Assembly (NCBI RefSeq): GCF_022026395.1
Contig: NZ_CP041767.1
Coordinates: 1,809,501-1,873,500 of the forward strand
Reading direction: 5' to 3'
DNA from: Brevibacillus brevis
GTDB lineage: Bacteria > Bacillota > Bacilli > Brevibacillales > Brevibacillaceae
DNA: 64,000 nt
In this document: positions 34,911-44,808 of the stretch, in pieces
Layout of the letters: the number at the start of each line of letters is the position of its first letter
Numbering within the stretch: the stretch's first letter is position 1
The notes under the pieces: generated by a model
Told to the model about the DNA's origin: nothing
What the model saw: only the letters and a program-made list of their open reading frames with translations
Databases searched by the model: none
Program-made: the position numbers and the translations under genes

Positions 34911-35768
34911 TCAGGGTTCGGCTGGCACCCATTTGCAGGTTGGATAGTCGAAATACATGAAATCATCTGTGTTCGGGATGTCCTGTGAGCGAAAGTAGGG
35001 GATATATGCTTTTGCATGTCCTTGAAAATGTAAGGAATGAGCGCTAAGGTAGTCAGTCGTCCCGGTTATTTTGCAATAGAGTGCGCCATTCTTTTGATAA
35101 ATCTGCTTCTTCCCATCTTGGCTGTCAGCCTGCGGGCAGGATGGGGCAAAAGGACAGTTGAGATTATGATCAAAAAAGCCGTTGGCGACTATGCCATACG
35201 TAGCTTTACGGCGAAGCGCGTAATTGTGAAACAGAATAAACAATACCATGTCAGAAATGGGGGCATCTCCGATTTCTTTTGCGAATTGAAGCAGAGTCTG
35301 ATAGTGAAGAGGGTCGCGAAAAAATTTGGTCGCGTAATCGCAAAATTGATTGAGTTTTTCCAGGTCGCATACGGTCGTCCAGGTGTACTCAAATGTAAAG
35401 TCATCGAAATCCTCATTGTCTCGGATGTTGATATCAGTGTATAGCATTACGTCCGAGTCCAGGTAACAACAACGTTCTATCCCTTGACTCCTCATAAAAT
35501 CGCGTAAAATAAACCAGCGTTGGAAACAAAACAGATTGTATTCGTAGGTGTTGGAAGTGGAGTGCTTGTAAACATTAGAGAAAGCTTGGGCGCTTTGGTA
35601 GAAATGACTCAACAGGAAGTGCTCTGTATTTTCTGTAGAAAGATACTTGTTTTCTGGGCTTCCGATAAGAATGACACGAGAAGAGGGGTTGCTGTATTTC
35701 GCCTGTTGCATGCATAATCCTACATGATCTTCAGCTGTTCTGTGAATAAACACGATGGGCAAGCTCAC
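34911..35768 (-). CDS. Glycosyltransferase-like protein with D-x-D motif (paralogue B)
   Basis: A 285-residue protein, paralogue of 23142-23987. SLPIVFIHRTAEDHVGLCMQQ, TYEYNLFCFQRWFILRDF, and CYLDSDVMLYTD repeat its elements in the same order. The end reads LSAHSLHFQGHAKAYIPYF. GTG start at 35768 with GAGGAG upstream. The DxD-type motif suggests a sugar-transferring activity. Located just upstream of rmd on the same strand, with 126 bp between, so it may be transcribed separately or together. Confidence 0.75.
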   Translation of the reverse strand: MSLPIVFIHRTAEDHVGLCMQQAKYSNPSSRVILIGSPENKYLSTENTEHFLLSHFYQSAQAFSNVYKHSTSNTYEYNLFCFQRWFILRDFMRSQGIERCCYLDSDVMLYTDINIRDNEDFDDFTFEYTWTTVCDLEKLNQFCDYATKFFRDPLHYQTLLQFAKEIGDAPISDMVLFILFHNYALRRKATYGIVANGFFDHNLNCPFAPSCPQADSQDGKKQIYQKNGALYCKITGTTDYLSAHSLHFQGHAKAYIPYFRSQDIPNTDDFMYFDYPTCKWVPAEP

Positions 35769-36005
35769 AATTATACATCTCCTCTGTCTGACAAAATGCC
35801 TGATAGGCTCCTATTGATAAACTTTATCCTAATATATTGTCCCGAGGAGGGCCTTGAAACGGCTGGCGCCTCTTACGTGGAACATTTTGTATGAGATGCG
35901 TGCAAATAGCCTGTTTTGCAGCCTGTTCATTGAATGACCAATCGTATCCGCAAAAAGATAAATAAGATACGTAAGACGGACGTTGTAAATGGAGGCATGG
36001 GGAGG

Positions 36006-36713
36006 ATGAATGTGTTAAACCGATATGAAAAGCGAGTGTATTCCCAAAATGGAGAAGACGGCATCATTGAAGAAATATTTTCGCGAATCGGAACTACGAA
36101 TCGCTATTGTGTAGAGTTTGGAGTGGGAGATGGCTCGGAATGCTTGATAAAAAATCTCGTCACGCAGCATGGATGGAGCGGATTGGCAATGGAAGGCGAC
36201 CTGAACAGTTGCAATAAAATGTCTGCCGATTATGTTGCCTATCCCCAGCTCATCATCAAGAATGAGTTGATCACGAGAGAAAATATTGCCCAGTTATTCG
36301 CAGACAATGGTGTTCCCAAGGAATTTGATCTGCTCTCCATCGACATTGACGGCAATGATTACTGGGTATGGCAAGCTCTTTTTGCGTACAGCCCGCGACT
36401 CATTGTCATTGAATACAATGCGGCTTACCCTCCTCCACAAAAAATGGTGATTGCGTATCAGGCTGATTTTAAATGGGGTGGCACTAGCTACTTTGGTGCG
36501 AGCTTGAGTTCCTTGGCTATATTGGGAAGAAGATTGGGGTACGCATTGTTGGGAACAGATTCAAAGGGCGTCAACGCTTTTTTCCTGAGACGAGACCTGC
36601 TTCACCAATCGGGTTTCCCTGAATTAACACCAGAGCAGGCTTATCATGCTCCTCGGTACGGAGCAAACGAGGGGGGACATCCTCATCAGTCCGGTCCTTA
36701 TTTGGAAATCTAG
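36006..36713 (+). CDS. Methyltransferase-like protein (SQNGEDGI family, FkbM-related)
   Basis: About 235 residues. NRYEKRVYSQNGEDGIIEEI and YCVEFGVGDGSECLIKNLV are the SAM-site region; DLLSIDIDGNDYWVWQAL is the counterpart of the FkbM acidic motif. Family members occur in polysaccharide loci of many bacteria. Start uncertain: the open frame begins at 35934, but GGAGG at 35991 fits ATG 36006, and GTG 36012 is possible. Convergent with the phosphomutase gene (6-bp gap). Probably methylates a sugar. Confidence 0.8.
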   Translation: MNVLNRYEKRVYSQNGEDGIIEEIFSRIGTTNRYCVEFGVGDGSECLIKNLVTQHGWSGLAMEGDLNSCNKMSADYVAYPQLIIKNELITRENIAQLFADNGVPKEFDLLSIDIDGNDYWVWQALFAYSPRLIVIEYNAAYPPPQKMVIAYQADFKWGGTSYFGASLSSLAILGRRLGYALLGTDSKGVNAFFLRRDLLHQSGFPELTPEQAYHAPRYGANEGGHPHQSGPYLEI

Positions 36714-36719
36714 TCCTTA

Positions 36720-38456
36720 CTAGAAACCGAGCATTTGCAAGACAGCTTGCTTCAAGGTGAAGAGCCTTTCTTGGCTATCCTGACTACTCGTTCCTTTCAC
36801 GCCTAAATAGATTTTGATTTTGGGCTCCGTACCTGAGGGTCTGACACAAAACCACGAATGATCGTGGAAAAAGTATTTGATGGTATCTGATACAGGCAAG
36901 GTGAGCGGCGTGGTTGTACCTGTTTGACAATCTGTGCGGATTCGGTTGGCATAATCTTCGATGGCTATGACGGGGTGGGAGGCGATTTGGGAAAGGGGCT
37001 GATTGCGCAGGGAAGACATCGTTGCCGATATTTTTTGCATGCCATCTCCTCCTTTGCACGTGAAAGAAATCAGCTCTTCCGCATAATGACCGTAACGGTT
37101 GAATAAGTCACTCAGTGTGGCAGCGAGGCTTTTGTCCTGAGATTTGTAATACGCGCACATGTCAGCAAGCAACAAAGCTGTTTGTACGGCATCCTTATCA
37201 CGGACAAAATCGCCGATTAAGTATCCGTAGCTTTCTTCGTAACCAAATTGGAAGACGTACGCTCCACTCTTTTCGTAGGCATCGATTTTTTCGCCAATAT
37301 ATTTGAAGCCTGTCAAAGTGTCTTCTGTTGATATGCCGAAGTCTGTCGCGATGGCCCTGCCCATTTCAGATGTGACGATCGTTTTCAATACGATGCCGTT
37401 TTTGGGGAGCTTCCCCTTTTTTTGTTTGGTTTCCAGCAGGTAATGAAGAAGCAAGGCTCCCAACTGATTCCCGGTCAGGACGCTGTAGTCTCCTGCCTGA
37501 TTTTTGACGAGCACGCCGAGACGATCTCCATCAGGGTCCGTCCCCATGATCATGTCGGCATCGACTTGTTCGGCGTACGAAATCGCTAATCGAAAGGCCT
37601 CAGGCTCTTCGGGATTAGGCGAGTCTACCGTCGAAAAGTTAGGATCGGGGACAGCTTGCTCTGGAACGACACTTACTTGTGTATACCCGAACAATTTCAA
37701 TCCACGCGTGATGGAGTCATGCGTCGTGCCGTGCAGGGGAGTAAAGACAATCTTCATTTGCTCCCGGATGGCAGGAGATAAGTCTGGATGGACGCGCAAT
37801 TGCTTTACTTTTTCCAAATACGTATCTAAGAGAGAATCGTCAATATAGTGGAGCAGTCCATTTTTGCACAGCTCTTGCTCATCTGCTGGAGTGATTTCGA
37901 GTTCATTTCCGGCTGCAACGATATGGTCCATAAGTCGCTCGGCTGTGGCGAGCGTAATTTGTCCCCCGTCTGCGCCATAAATTTTGTAGCCATTATATTC
38001 GGGCGGGTTATGGCTTGCTGTAATGACAATGCCAGCACACGCGCAAAAGTGACGGACAGCAAAGGAAAGCAGAGGGGTAGGAGTCAGCTGATTGAATATA
38101 CATGTAGTAATCCCGTACTGACCGAGAACTTTGGCAGTTTCCTTGGCAAACAACTGTGAGTGTTTCCGTGAATCATAGGCAATGACGACTTTTTTGACGG
38201 CCAGATCCGGATATGTTTCGCGCAAATAAAGAGCCAGCCCCGCGCTTGCTTTGCGAATCGTGTATAAGTTGATGCGGTTTATTCCCGGCTCCATGACCCC
38301 ACGCATGCCTCCGGTTCCAAATGCAATCGGGGCAGAGAAGCAATCCGCAAGCTGCTTTTCATCAGCGTGCATGGCGGTCAACTGCTGACGAAGCTCTGAA
38401 TCGAGGGATTCACACTCGTTCCAGCGTGTGTAGTGTGTGTACCAGTTTGCATTCAT
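36720..38456 (-). CDS. pgcA: Phosphoglucomutase / phosphomannomutase
   Basis: A 578-residue alpha-D-phosphohexomutase. FGTGGMRGVMEPGINRIN, the phosphoserine loop GIVITASHNPPEYNG (Ser148), the metal loop GTDPDGDRLG, the sugar-binding GYEESYGYL and the phosphate-binding RPSGTEPKIKIYLG are all present. It supplies mannose-1-P for ManC and glucose-1-P for RfbF. ATG at 38456 follows GGGAG at 9 nt; in-frame codons upstream are not expected. It stands alone between oppositely oriented genes. Confidence 0.95.
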   Translation of the reverse strand: MNANWYTHYTRWNECESLDSELRQQLTAMHADEKQLADCFSAPIAFGTGGMRGVMEPGINRINLYTIRKASAGLALYLRETYPDLAVKKVVIAYDSRKHSQLFAKETAKVLGQYGITTCIFNQLTPTPLLSFAVRHFCACAGIVITASHNPPEYNGYKIYGADGGQITLATAERLMDHIVAAGNELEITPADEQELCKNGLLHYIDDSLLDTYLEKVKQLRVHPDLSPAIREQMKIVFTPLHGTTHDSITRGLKLFGYTQVSVVPEQAVPDPNFSTVDSPNPEEPEAFRLAISYAEQVDADMIMGTDPDGDRLGVLVKNQAGDYSVLTGNQLGALLLHYLLETKQKKGKLPKNGIVLKTIVTSEMGRAIATDFGISTEDTLTGFKYIGEKIDAYEKSGAYVFQFGYEESYGYLIGDFVRDKDAVQTALLLADMCAYYKSQDKSLAATLSDLFNRYGHYAEELISFTCKGGDGMQKISATMSSLRNQPLSQIASHPVIAIEDYANRIRTDCQTGTTTPLTLPVSDTIKYFFHDHSWFCVRPSGTEPKIKIYLGVKGTSSQDSQERLFTLKQAVLQMLGF

Positions 38457-38561
38457 ATAGAATTCACTCCCGCGTGTAGAGTACGACATCATTTACTAGG
38501 GTATTAACAGAATGGTAAGTGGTGAGTGGATGTGATGAAGACGGGAGGATGTGAGTCTAAC

Positions 38562-39683
38562 ATGAAGGTGGATTGGCTGATCGTCGGAGCTGGGTTTACA
38601 GGTGCTACACTCGCAGAGCGGATTGCCAATCAGCTTGATCAGAAAGTGTTGGTGGTAGAGGGGCGCAATCATATCGGAGGAAATGCTTATGATTGCTATG
38701 ATGAGCAGGGGGTACTGATTCACAAATACGGTTCGCACACCTTTCATACGAATTCCAAGCTGGTTTGGGACTATTTGTCGCGTTTTACCCAGTGGCGGCC
38801 GTACTTCCATGAGGTGCGTGCCTATGTCGATGGCATAAAAATACCGCTGCCTTTCAATCTAAATGCATTGTCCGCATTGTTTTCCCCGCAATATGCACAG
38901 AAATTGGAGAGCTTGCTGATCCGTCAATATGGATTCGGGGCGAAGATTCCGATTCTGAAGCTTCGGGAAAGTACGCATGAAGAGCTTGGCTTTTTGGCTG
39001 AGTTCATTTATCAAAAAGTATTTCATCGGTATACCATCAAGCAATGGGATTTGAAGCCGGAGGAGCTGGATCCGTCTGTTTCCGCAAGGGTTCCTGTATA
39101 TGTCAGCAGGGACAATCGGTTTTTTCAGGACACGTATCAGGGAATTCCGTTGCATGGCTTTACAGCAATGTTTCATCGTATGCTCGACCATCCGAATATT
39201 AAGGTGCTCCTCAATACGGACTATCAAGAAATCGCGGATGAAATTAGGTATAAACGTATGATTTACACAGGCCCGATCGATTCATTTTTTGGCAATAAGC
39301 ATGGACAATTGCCTTATCGAAGCCTGCGCTTTCATTTTGAAACGCATCAAAAGGCATGGTACCAAGAAGTGGGGACGGTCAATTATCCCAATGAGTATGA
39401 TTTCACCAGAATCCTCGAACAAAAGCACCTCACAGGTCAAGTCGTTCCTCACACAACCATATCTTTCGTATATCCACAGCCGTATTCACCTGGCAAAAAC
39501 GAGCCATATTATCCAATTCCCCGCAAGGAAAACAGCCAACGGTACAGCCTCTATAAACAAGAAGCGGAGCAAATACGCGATCGGGTGCTTTTTGCGGGCA
39601 GGCTTGCGGACTATCAATACTACAACATGGATCAAGCAGTGGCGCGGGCATTGACCTTGTTTAAGCAGATTGTCGCAGAATAG
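38562..39683 (+). CDS. glf: UDP-galactopyranose mutase
   Basis: A 373-residue flavoenzyme. DWLIVGAGFTGATLAERIA binds FAD; RNHIGGNAYDCYDEQGVLIHKYGSHTFHT is seen in two adjoining pieces and is the UGM hallmark. DSFFGNKHGQLPYRSLRF and AGRLADYQYYNMDQAVARAL follow. It converts UDP-Galp to UDP-Galf, so galactofuranose is likely in the glycan. ATG at 38562 is chosen on family length; upstream ATG/GTG at 38526 and 38535 are alternatives. Its stop abuts the stop of the next convergent gene. Confidence 0.94.
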   Translation: MKVDWLIVGAGFTGATLAERIANQLDQKVLVVEGRNHIGGNAYDCYDEQGVLIHKYGSHTFHTNSKLVWDYLSRFTQWRPYFHEVRAYVDGIKIPLPFNLNALSALFSPQYAQKLESLLIRQYGFGAKIPILKLRESTHEELGFLAEFIYQKVFHRYTIKQWDLKPEELDPSVSARVPVYVSRDNRFFQDTYQGIPLHGFTAMFHRMLDHPNIKVLLNTDYQEIADEIRYKRMIYTGPIDSFFGNKHGQLPYRSLRFHFETHQKAWYQEVGTVNYPNEYDFTRILEQKHLTGQVVPHTTISFVYPQPYSPGKNEPYYPIPRKENSQRYSLYKQEAEQIRDRVLFAGRLADYQYYNMDQAVARALTLFKQIVAE

Positions 39684-40478
39684 TTAAGAAGGCTTCCTTT
39701 TTGGAATGAGCTTGCTCACATAGATCCAGCCCTCCGGTGTGTACACAAAAACAGGCTCGTATTCGTCTCCCCACAGTTTCAAGATTTTCGTTAGAATGTA
39801 TTTTCTTGCTTTTGTCCATTGCGGCCAGTTTTTTATGTGGGAATTGTTGCTCTCGTGAATCAAATAATGATAGAGGTTCGCATCGACCCAGTGAATATTA
39901 CCTGTTCCGATCAATTTTAATAACATGTACTTGTCATGAGAAAACCTTCCCTGCATTGGATCGTCACATTCAAATCCGCCGACATCACGAACCGCTTGTG
40001 TCCGATAAAAACGAGGCCAGACCATCGGAGCTTCCAGGTAATCATACTTATCTTCATAGATTGGAGGCCGCATGATTTCAGATAGTTCTCGCGTGTCACC
40101 CACTTCCCTCCAAAAAACGGTGTTGGAGAACACGACGTTCGTGGTTTCGGGTTGGCGCTCCATCTCATCCAACAAAATTTCTAAGGTTTTTCCGTCGAAC
40201 CAGTCGTCCGAGTCAAGTGAGACAAAATAGGGCGTATTAATTCGTTCCAGAGCAGCAGCCATTGTTTTGCCGATCCCTGAATTTTCAGGGAGAAGTACGT
40301 AGTGAATGCGGGGATCACCGAGGTACTTTTCGACGATGGCCTGTGTGTGATCAGTAGAGGCGTCATCTACAATGAGGAGCTTCCAATCCTTGTGCGTTTG
40401 GTTCAACACACTTTCGATGGCTGCGGGGAGATACTTCGCCCGATTATAGGTTGGAATTACGACAGTAATGAGCGACAT
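39684..40478 (-). CDS. Family 2 glycosyltransferase
   Basis: A 264-residue GT-A enzyme: LITVVIPTYNRAKYLPAAIE, LLIVDDASTDHTQ, and FVSLDSDDWFDGKTLEI carry the nucleotide and metal motifs. The C-terminal part (FSHDKYMLLKLI, YHYLIHESNNSH) is the acceptor region. ATG at 40478 (MSLITVV) is taken because AGAGGTG precedes it; the ORF extends 9 codons more. Single gene between glf and gmd. It could use UDP-Galf given its neighbour, but that is only position-based. Confidence 0.88.
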   Translation of the reverse strand: MSLITVVIPTYNRAKYLPAAIESVLNQTHKDWKLLIVDDASTDHTQAIVEKYLGDPRIHYVLLPENSGIGKTMAAALERINTPYFVSLDSDDWFDGKTLEILLDEMERQPETTNVVFSNTVFWREVGDTRELSEIMRPPIYEDKYDYLEAPMVWPRFYRTQAVRDVGGFECDDPMQGRFSHDKYMLLKLIGTGNIHWVDANLYHYLIHESNNSHIKNWPQWTKARKYILTKILKLWGDEYEPVFVYTPEGWIYVSKLIPKRKPS

Positions 40479-40611
40479 GGGGGTCGAAACACCTCTTTTG
40501 GTCATTTTGAAATATCTGCCGGCTGCCTACCTCCTTATTGAATTCTGACAACGGCTTGCTTTCATTAGTGTATTACGGACTTCTATTCTTGACTCTTACT
40601 CTGACAACTGA

Positions 40612-40639
40612 ACGTATGAACATGATCCGGCATAAGCTT
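40612..40639 (+). promoter_or_regulatory. Sigma-K-like promoter before gmd
   Basis: AC at 40612-40613, 17 nt, then CATAAGCTT at 40631-40639. It differs from CATAnnnTA only in the last base. It is 71 bp upstream of the ATG. Confidence 0.35.
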
Positions 40640-40703
40640 AAGAGATGCTTAAAGGGAACTTACCGGAATGAACATTACGGCACAGCCTGAAGAAGGGGAG
40701 TAG

Positions 40704-41678
<975 letters not shown>

Positions 41679-41690
41679 GTGAAGCCTATT

Positions 41691-41737
41691 CAGGACACCC
41701 TATTTCCGATTGCGGGATAGAAAGGGGTGTTTTTCTT
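41691..41737 (+). terminator. Terminator of gmd
   Basis: GGACACCCTATTTCCG faces CGGGATAGAAAGGGGTGT, giving an interrupted stem, followed by TTTTTCTTTT. The stem is imperfect. Confidence 0.55.
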
Positions 41738-41888
41738 TTATTTGACCATGAAGGTAGCCTGATCATACAAAAGGACAACCTATTTATATTTATAGGGTGA
41801 CTTATTTATCGTGTGGACTGTTATTTTTGTCCCACTACTCATGCGTAAAATAGCAGAAAATTCAATATTAACTGTCACATCAATGCGT

Positions 41889-41904
41889 TGGCACGCTAAT
41901 TGCT
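41889..41904 (+). promoter_or_regulatory. Sigma-54 (-24/-12) promoter of the asparaginase-opp operon
   Basis: TTGGCACGCTAATTGCTT (41888-41905) matches the sigma-54 consensus TTGGCACG-N4-TTGCW. GG at 41890-41891 and GC at 41902-41903 have the obligatory 10-nt spacing. Expected start of transcription is about 41915, giving a 42-nt leader before the ATG at 41957. A sigma-54 activator gene lies in the same operon. Confidence 0.88.
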
Positions 41905-41956
41905 TGAAGTAAAAAAGTACAATCATTCTACTATTCACACTCAAAGGAGACTTGCT

Positions 41957-42982
41957 ATGAACGTCGTTGCCAACGTATACCGGGGAGAACAGGTAGAGAG
42001 CTCACATCTTGGTCATATCGCAGTCGTTGATTCGCAGGGGACATTGCTCTATTCGTACGGGGACCCGCATCGCCTCACATATGCACGCTCCAGTATGAAG
42101 CCGTTGCAGACGATTCCGGTAATCGAGACGGGGACGGCAGACCGGTATGGTTTTGAGCCAGCTGATCTCTCGCTCTGTTGCGCTTCTCACAGTGGAGAGC
42201 CACGCCATCGGACGCGGGCGCTCTCGATGCTTGCGCGAGCAGGTCAGCCAGAAGCAGCATTGCAATGCGGGACACATGTGCCACGGCATGAGGAGAGCTA
42301 CAAACAGCTGATTCGGGAGGGCAAGCCGCTTACACCTGTATTCTCGAATTGCTCCGGCAAGCACTCCGGCATGATTGCCACGGCGACACATATGGGGGAG
42401 GACGTAACTACTTATCATTTGCCTACGCATCCGGTGCAACAACGGATTCTCGAAGTAGTCGAGGACATAACAGGCTACCCCAAAGACAAAATCAACCTCG
42501 GGACAGATGGCTGTGGGGTTCCCGTCCATCAATTGCCGCTCGCCCATTACGCGTGGGCATTCGCCAAGCTGGCGAGACCAGAGGTAATCGAGAATTCCGA
42601 GCGACGAAAAGCGGTTCAGCGAATTACGGATGCCATGACCGCTCATCCCGAAATGGTCGGAGGCGAGAATCGATATTGCACAGACCTCATGTCAGCCTTT
42701 GGCGGTCGTATCGTAGGGAAGGCAGGCGCTGAGTCCGTGTATTGCTTGGGGGATAGAGAAACAGGATTGGGCATTGCTATCAAAATCGAGGATGGAGGAC
42801 CACGGGCGATCAACCCGGTCGTCAATGAAGTGCTTCGTCAACTGGGAATTGGCCTAGATGGTGCTTTGGATAGGCTCGCCGAATATACCAACCCGCCCAT
42901 TACAAACATGAGTGGTAACGTTGTTGGACGGATCGAGACGTCCTTCCATCTAGCCAAGACAGATTTTTCTTTACGTGTATAA
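41957..42982 (+). CDS. Asparaginase (L-asparaginase II-like, PF06089 family)
   Basis: A 341-residue enzyme. YARSSMKPLQTIPVIETG, LCCASHSGEPRHRTRALSML, FSNCSGKHSGMIATA and GTDGCGVPVHQLPL are motifs of this asparaginase family, which is unrelated to AnsA/AnsB. It releases ammonia and aspartate from asparagine. ATG at 41957 has AAAGGAG at 8 nt. First gene after a sigma-54 promoter and upstream of a peptide transport operon, so nitrogen supply seems its role. Confidence 0.9.
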   Translation: MNVVANVYRGEQVESSHLGHIAVVDSQGTLLYSYGDPHRLTYARSSMKPLQTIPVIETGTADRYGFEPADLSLCCASHSGEPRHRTRALSMLARAGQPEAALQCGTHVPRHEESYKQLIREGKPLTPVFSNCSGKHSGMIATATHMGEDVTTYHLPTHPVQQRILEVVEDITGYPKDKINLGTDGCGVPVHQLPLAHYAWAFAKLARPEVIENSERRKAVQRITDAMTAHPEMVGGENRYCTDLMSAFGGRIVGKAGAESVYCLGDRETGLGIAIKIEDGGPRAINPVVNEVLRQLGIGLDGALDRLAEYTNPPITNMSGNVVGRIETSFHLAKTDFSLRV

Positions 42983-43008
42983 ATGGCATTCCCAGCAGTG
43001 CCGTTTAT
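42979..43008 (+). other. Intercistronic hairpin after the asparaginase gene
   Basis: ATAAATGGCA (42979-42988) pairs with TGCCGTTTAT (42999-43008), one G-U pair, 10-nt loop. No T-run follows, so it is more likely an RNA processing or stabilising element than a terminator. It covers the asparaginase stop codon. Confidence 0.5.
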
Positions 43009-43062
43009 TCATAAAGCAACAAAGGCTACATGTTGTTTAAAAAGAAAAGGGGGTCACATGCA

Positions 43063-44733
43063 ATGAACATGCGAAAAGGATGGAAGCTGCTTAGTACCGC
43101 TGCACTTGTCACTGTCCTTGCCATTACAGGTTGTAGTCAGTCGGCAACGCCGACACAGCCAGGAGGGGGAGGTACAGCAGGTCAAGCGTCCTCAGATTCA
43201 GGTGGACAAGCCAATGCCGCTGCAAAACTCAAGCTCAACCTGAAGACCGAACCACCTTCGCTCGATCCGCCAAAGGGCTTTGACAGTACTTCCAACGAAG
43301 TGTTGAATGCCACAATGGAAGGCTTAGTTCGACTGGACAAGGATCACAAGCCGCAAGCAGCCATGGCTGAGAAATGGGCAGTGAGTGAGGATGGAAAAAC
43401 GTACACCTTTACCCTACGCGATAGCAAATGGTCGAATGGTGAACCAGTCACAGCGCAGGATTTCGAGTTTGCGTTTAAGCGCATTGTCGATCCGAACAAT
43501 GCATTCCCGTCTGCTTTTCTCGCCTATTACATCGATGGAGCAGAAGCGTTCAACAAAGGAACAGGAAATGCAGACGGCGTACAGGTAAAAGCCGTTGACG
43601 AGAAGACGTTTGAAGTAAAGCTGAAGGCACCAACAGGTTATTTCCTCCACATCCTGACGCAGCCGACCTTCTTCCCCGTGAATAAAAAAGTAGTGGAGAG
43701 CAATCCGAAATGGGCGGAAGGCGCCGCAAGCATCGTAACCAATGGACCATTCAAAATGGAAGACTGGGTTCATGACCAATCCGTGAAGCTGGTGAAAAAC
43801 GACGGCTACTGGGATCGTGATTCAATCAAATATGCGGGAATCGAGTTTGTCATGGTCAACGATGAAAATACGCAATTCCAAATGTACAAAACAGGTCAGC
43901 TCGACATGATCCAGACCGTTCCCAATGATATGAAGAAACAGTTGATCGATTCCGGAGAAGCGAAGGTGGAGACAGAAGCGTCCATCTACTACTACCGGAT
44001 GAACACCACCATGCCTCCATTCACGAACGCCAACATTCGGAAAGCATTTGCACTGGCCATCGATCGCAAAACCTTGATCGACAATGTTGTGCAAGGGAAA
44101 CAAACACCTGCCATGGCTCATGTACCATTGGGCTTCCCGGAGCCAGACGGAGCGGATTTCCGCACAAAGGGCGGGGATTTCTTCAAGGATAACGATGTTG
44201 AGCAAGCAAAAGCATTGCTGAAAAAAGGGATGGAAGAAGAAGGCTGGACAACCCTCCCGCCTGTCACCATGACGTATAACACGAGTGATGCGCACAAGGC
44301 CATTGCGCAAGTTTTGCAGGAAATGTACAAGAAAAATCTCGGAGTAGATGTGAAGCTGGAAAACAAGGAGTGGAAAGTATTCTTGGCAGAACAGCGTGCC
44401 CGCACTCTTCAATTCTCCCGCTCGACGATCCCTGCCGACTACGGAGACCCGGTCAATTACCTGGAGCTGTTCGTGACTGACCATCCTGGAAACCGTATCA
44501 ATTACAGCAACAAAGAGTATGACGCACTGGTCGAGAAGATTCGCAACACTGCTGACGAACCCGAGCGCTTCAAGCTCATGCATGACGCGGAGAAAATTTT
44601 CATGGATGAAATGCCACTCGTACCTATCTATTTCGGCACAAAAGTATTTATGGAGCAGCCAAATATTAAAGGCATTGTTCGCCATCCAGTCGGCACGATT
44701 GACTACAAATGGGTAGAAATCGGCAATAAGTAA
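43063..44733 (+). CDS. oppA: Oligopeptide ABC transporter substrate-binding lipoprotein
   Basis: A 556-residue lipoprotein. LSTAALVTVLAITGCSQS is a signal with lipobox LAITGC; the cysteine is near residue 24. A Gly/Ser/Gln-rich linker follows, then the SBP_bac_5 domain (LNLKTEPPSLDPPKGFDSTS, YTFTLRDSKWSNGEPVTAQDF, SNGEPVTAQDF as family motif, DYGDPVNYLELF). It captures peptides for OppBCDF. ATG 43063 follows AAGGGGGT. A 14-bp hairpin downstream may raise its level relative to later genes. Specificity (oligo- or dipeptide) is open. Confidence 0.92.
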   Translation: MNMRKGWKLLSTAALVTVLAITGCSQSATPTQPGGGGTAGQASSDSGGQANAAAKLKLNLKTEPPSLDPPKGFDSTSNEVLNATMEGLVRLDKDHKPQAAMAEKWAVSEDGKTYTFTLRDSKWSNGEPVTAQDFEFAFKRIVDPNNAFPSAFLAYYIDGAEAFNKGTGNADGVQVKAVDEKTFEVKLKAPTGYFLHILTQPTFFPVNKKVVESNPKWAEGAASIVTNGPFKMEDWVHDQSVKLVKNDGYWDRDSIKYAGIEFVMVNDENTQFQMYKTGQLDMIQTVPNDMKKQLIDSGEAKVETEASIYYYRMNTTMPPFTNANIRKAFALAIDRKTLIDNVVQGKQTPAMAHVPLGFPEPDGADFRTKGGDFFKDNDVEQAKALLKKGMEEEGWTTLPPVTMTYNTSDAHKAIAQVLQEMYKKNLGVDVKLENKEWKVFLAEQRARTLQFSRSTIPADYGDPVNYLELFVTDHPGNRINYSNKEYDALVEKIRNTADEPERFKLMHDAEKIFMDEMPLVPIYFGTKVFMEQPNIKGIVRHPVGTIDYKWVEIGNK

Positions 44734-44747
44734 TAAGTAAAATAAGC

Positions 44748-44784
44748 GAAGACAAGAGCGAATATTCGAATCGTTCTTGTCTTC
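44748..44784 (+). terminator. Attenuator-like hairpin between oppA and the activator gene
   Basis: GAAGACAAGAGCGA (44748-44761) pairs with TCGTTCTTGTCTTC (44771-44784), 14 bp with one G-U pair. Only ACTTTACAT follows, so termination is probably partial. It would make oppA the most abundant product and keep the activator low. Confidence 0.55.
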
Positions 44785-44808
44785 ACTTTACATCTTGGAG
44801 CGGCTGAT

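Noticed and set aside
42979-43008. A second sigma-54 promoter before oppA (TGGCATTCCCAGCAGTGC)
   Set aside because: GG-to-GC spacing is 8 or 13, not 10, and the bases belong to the hairpin.
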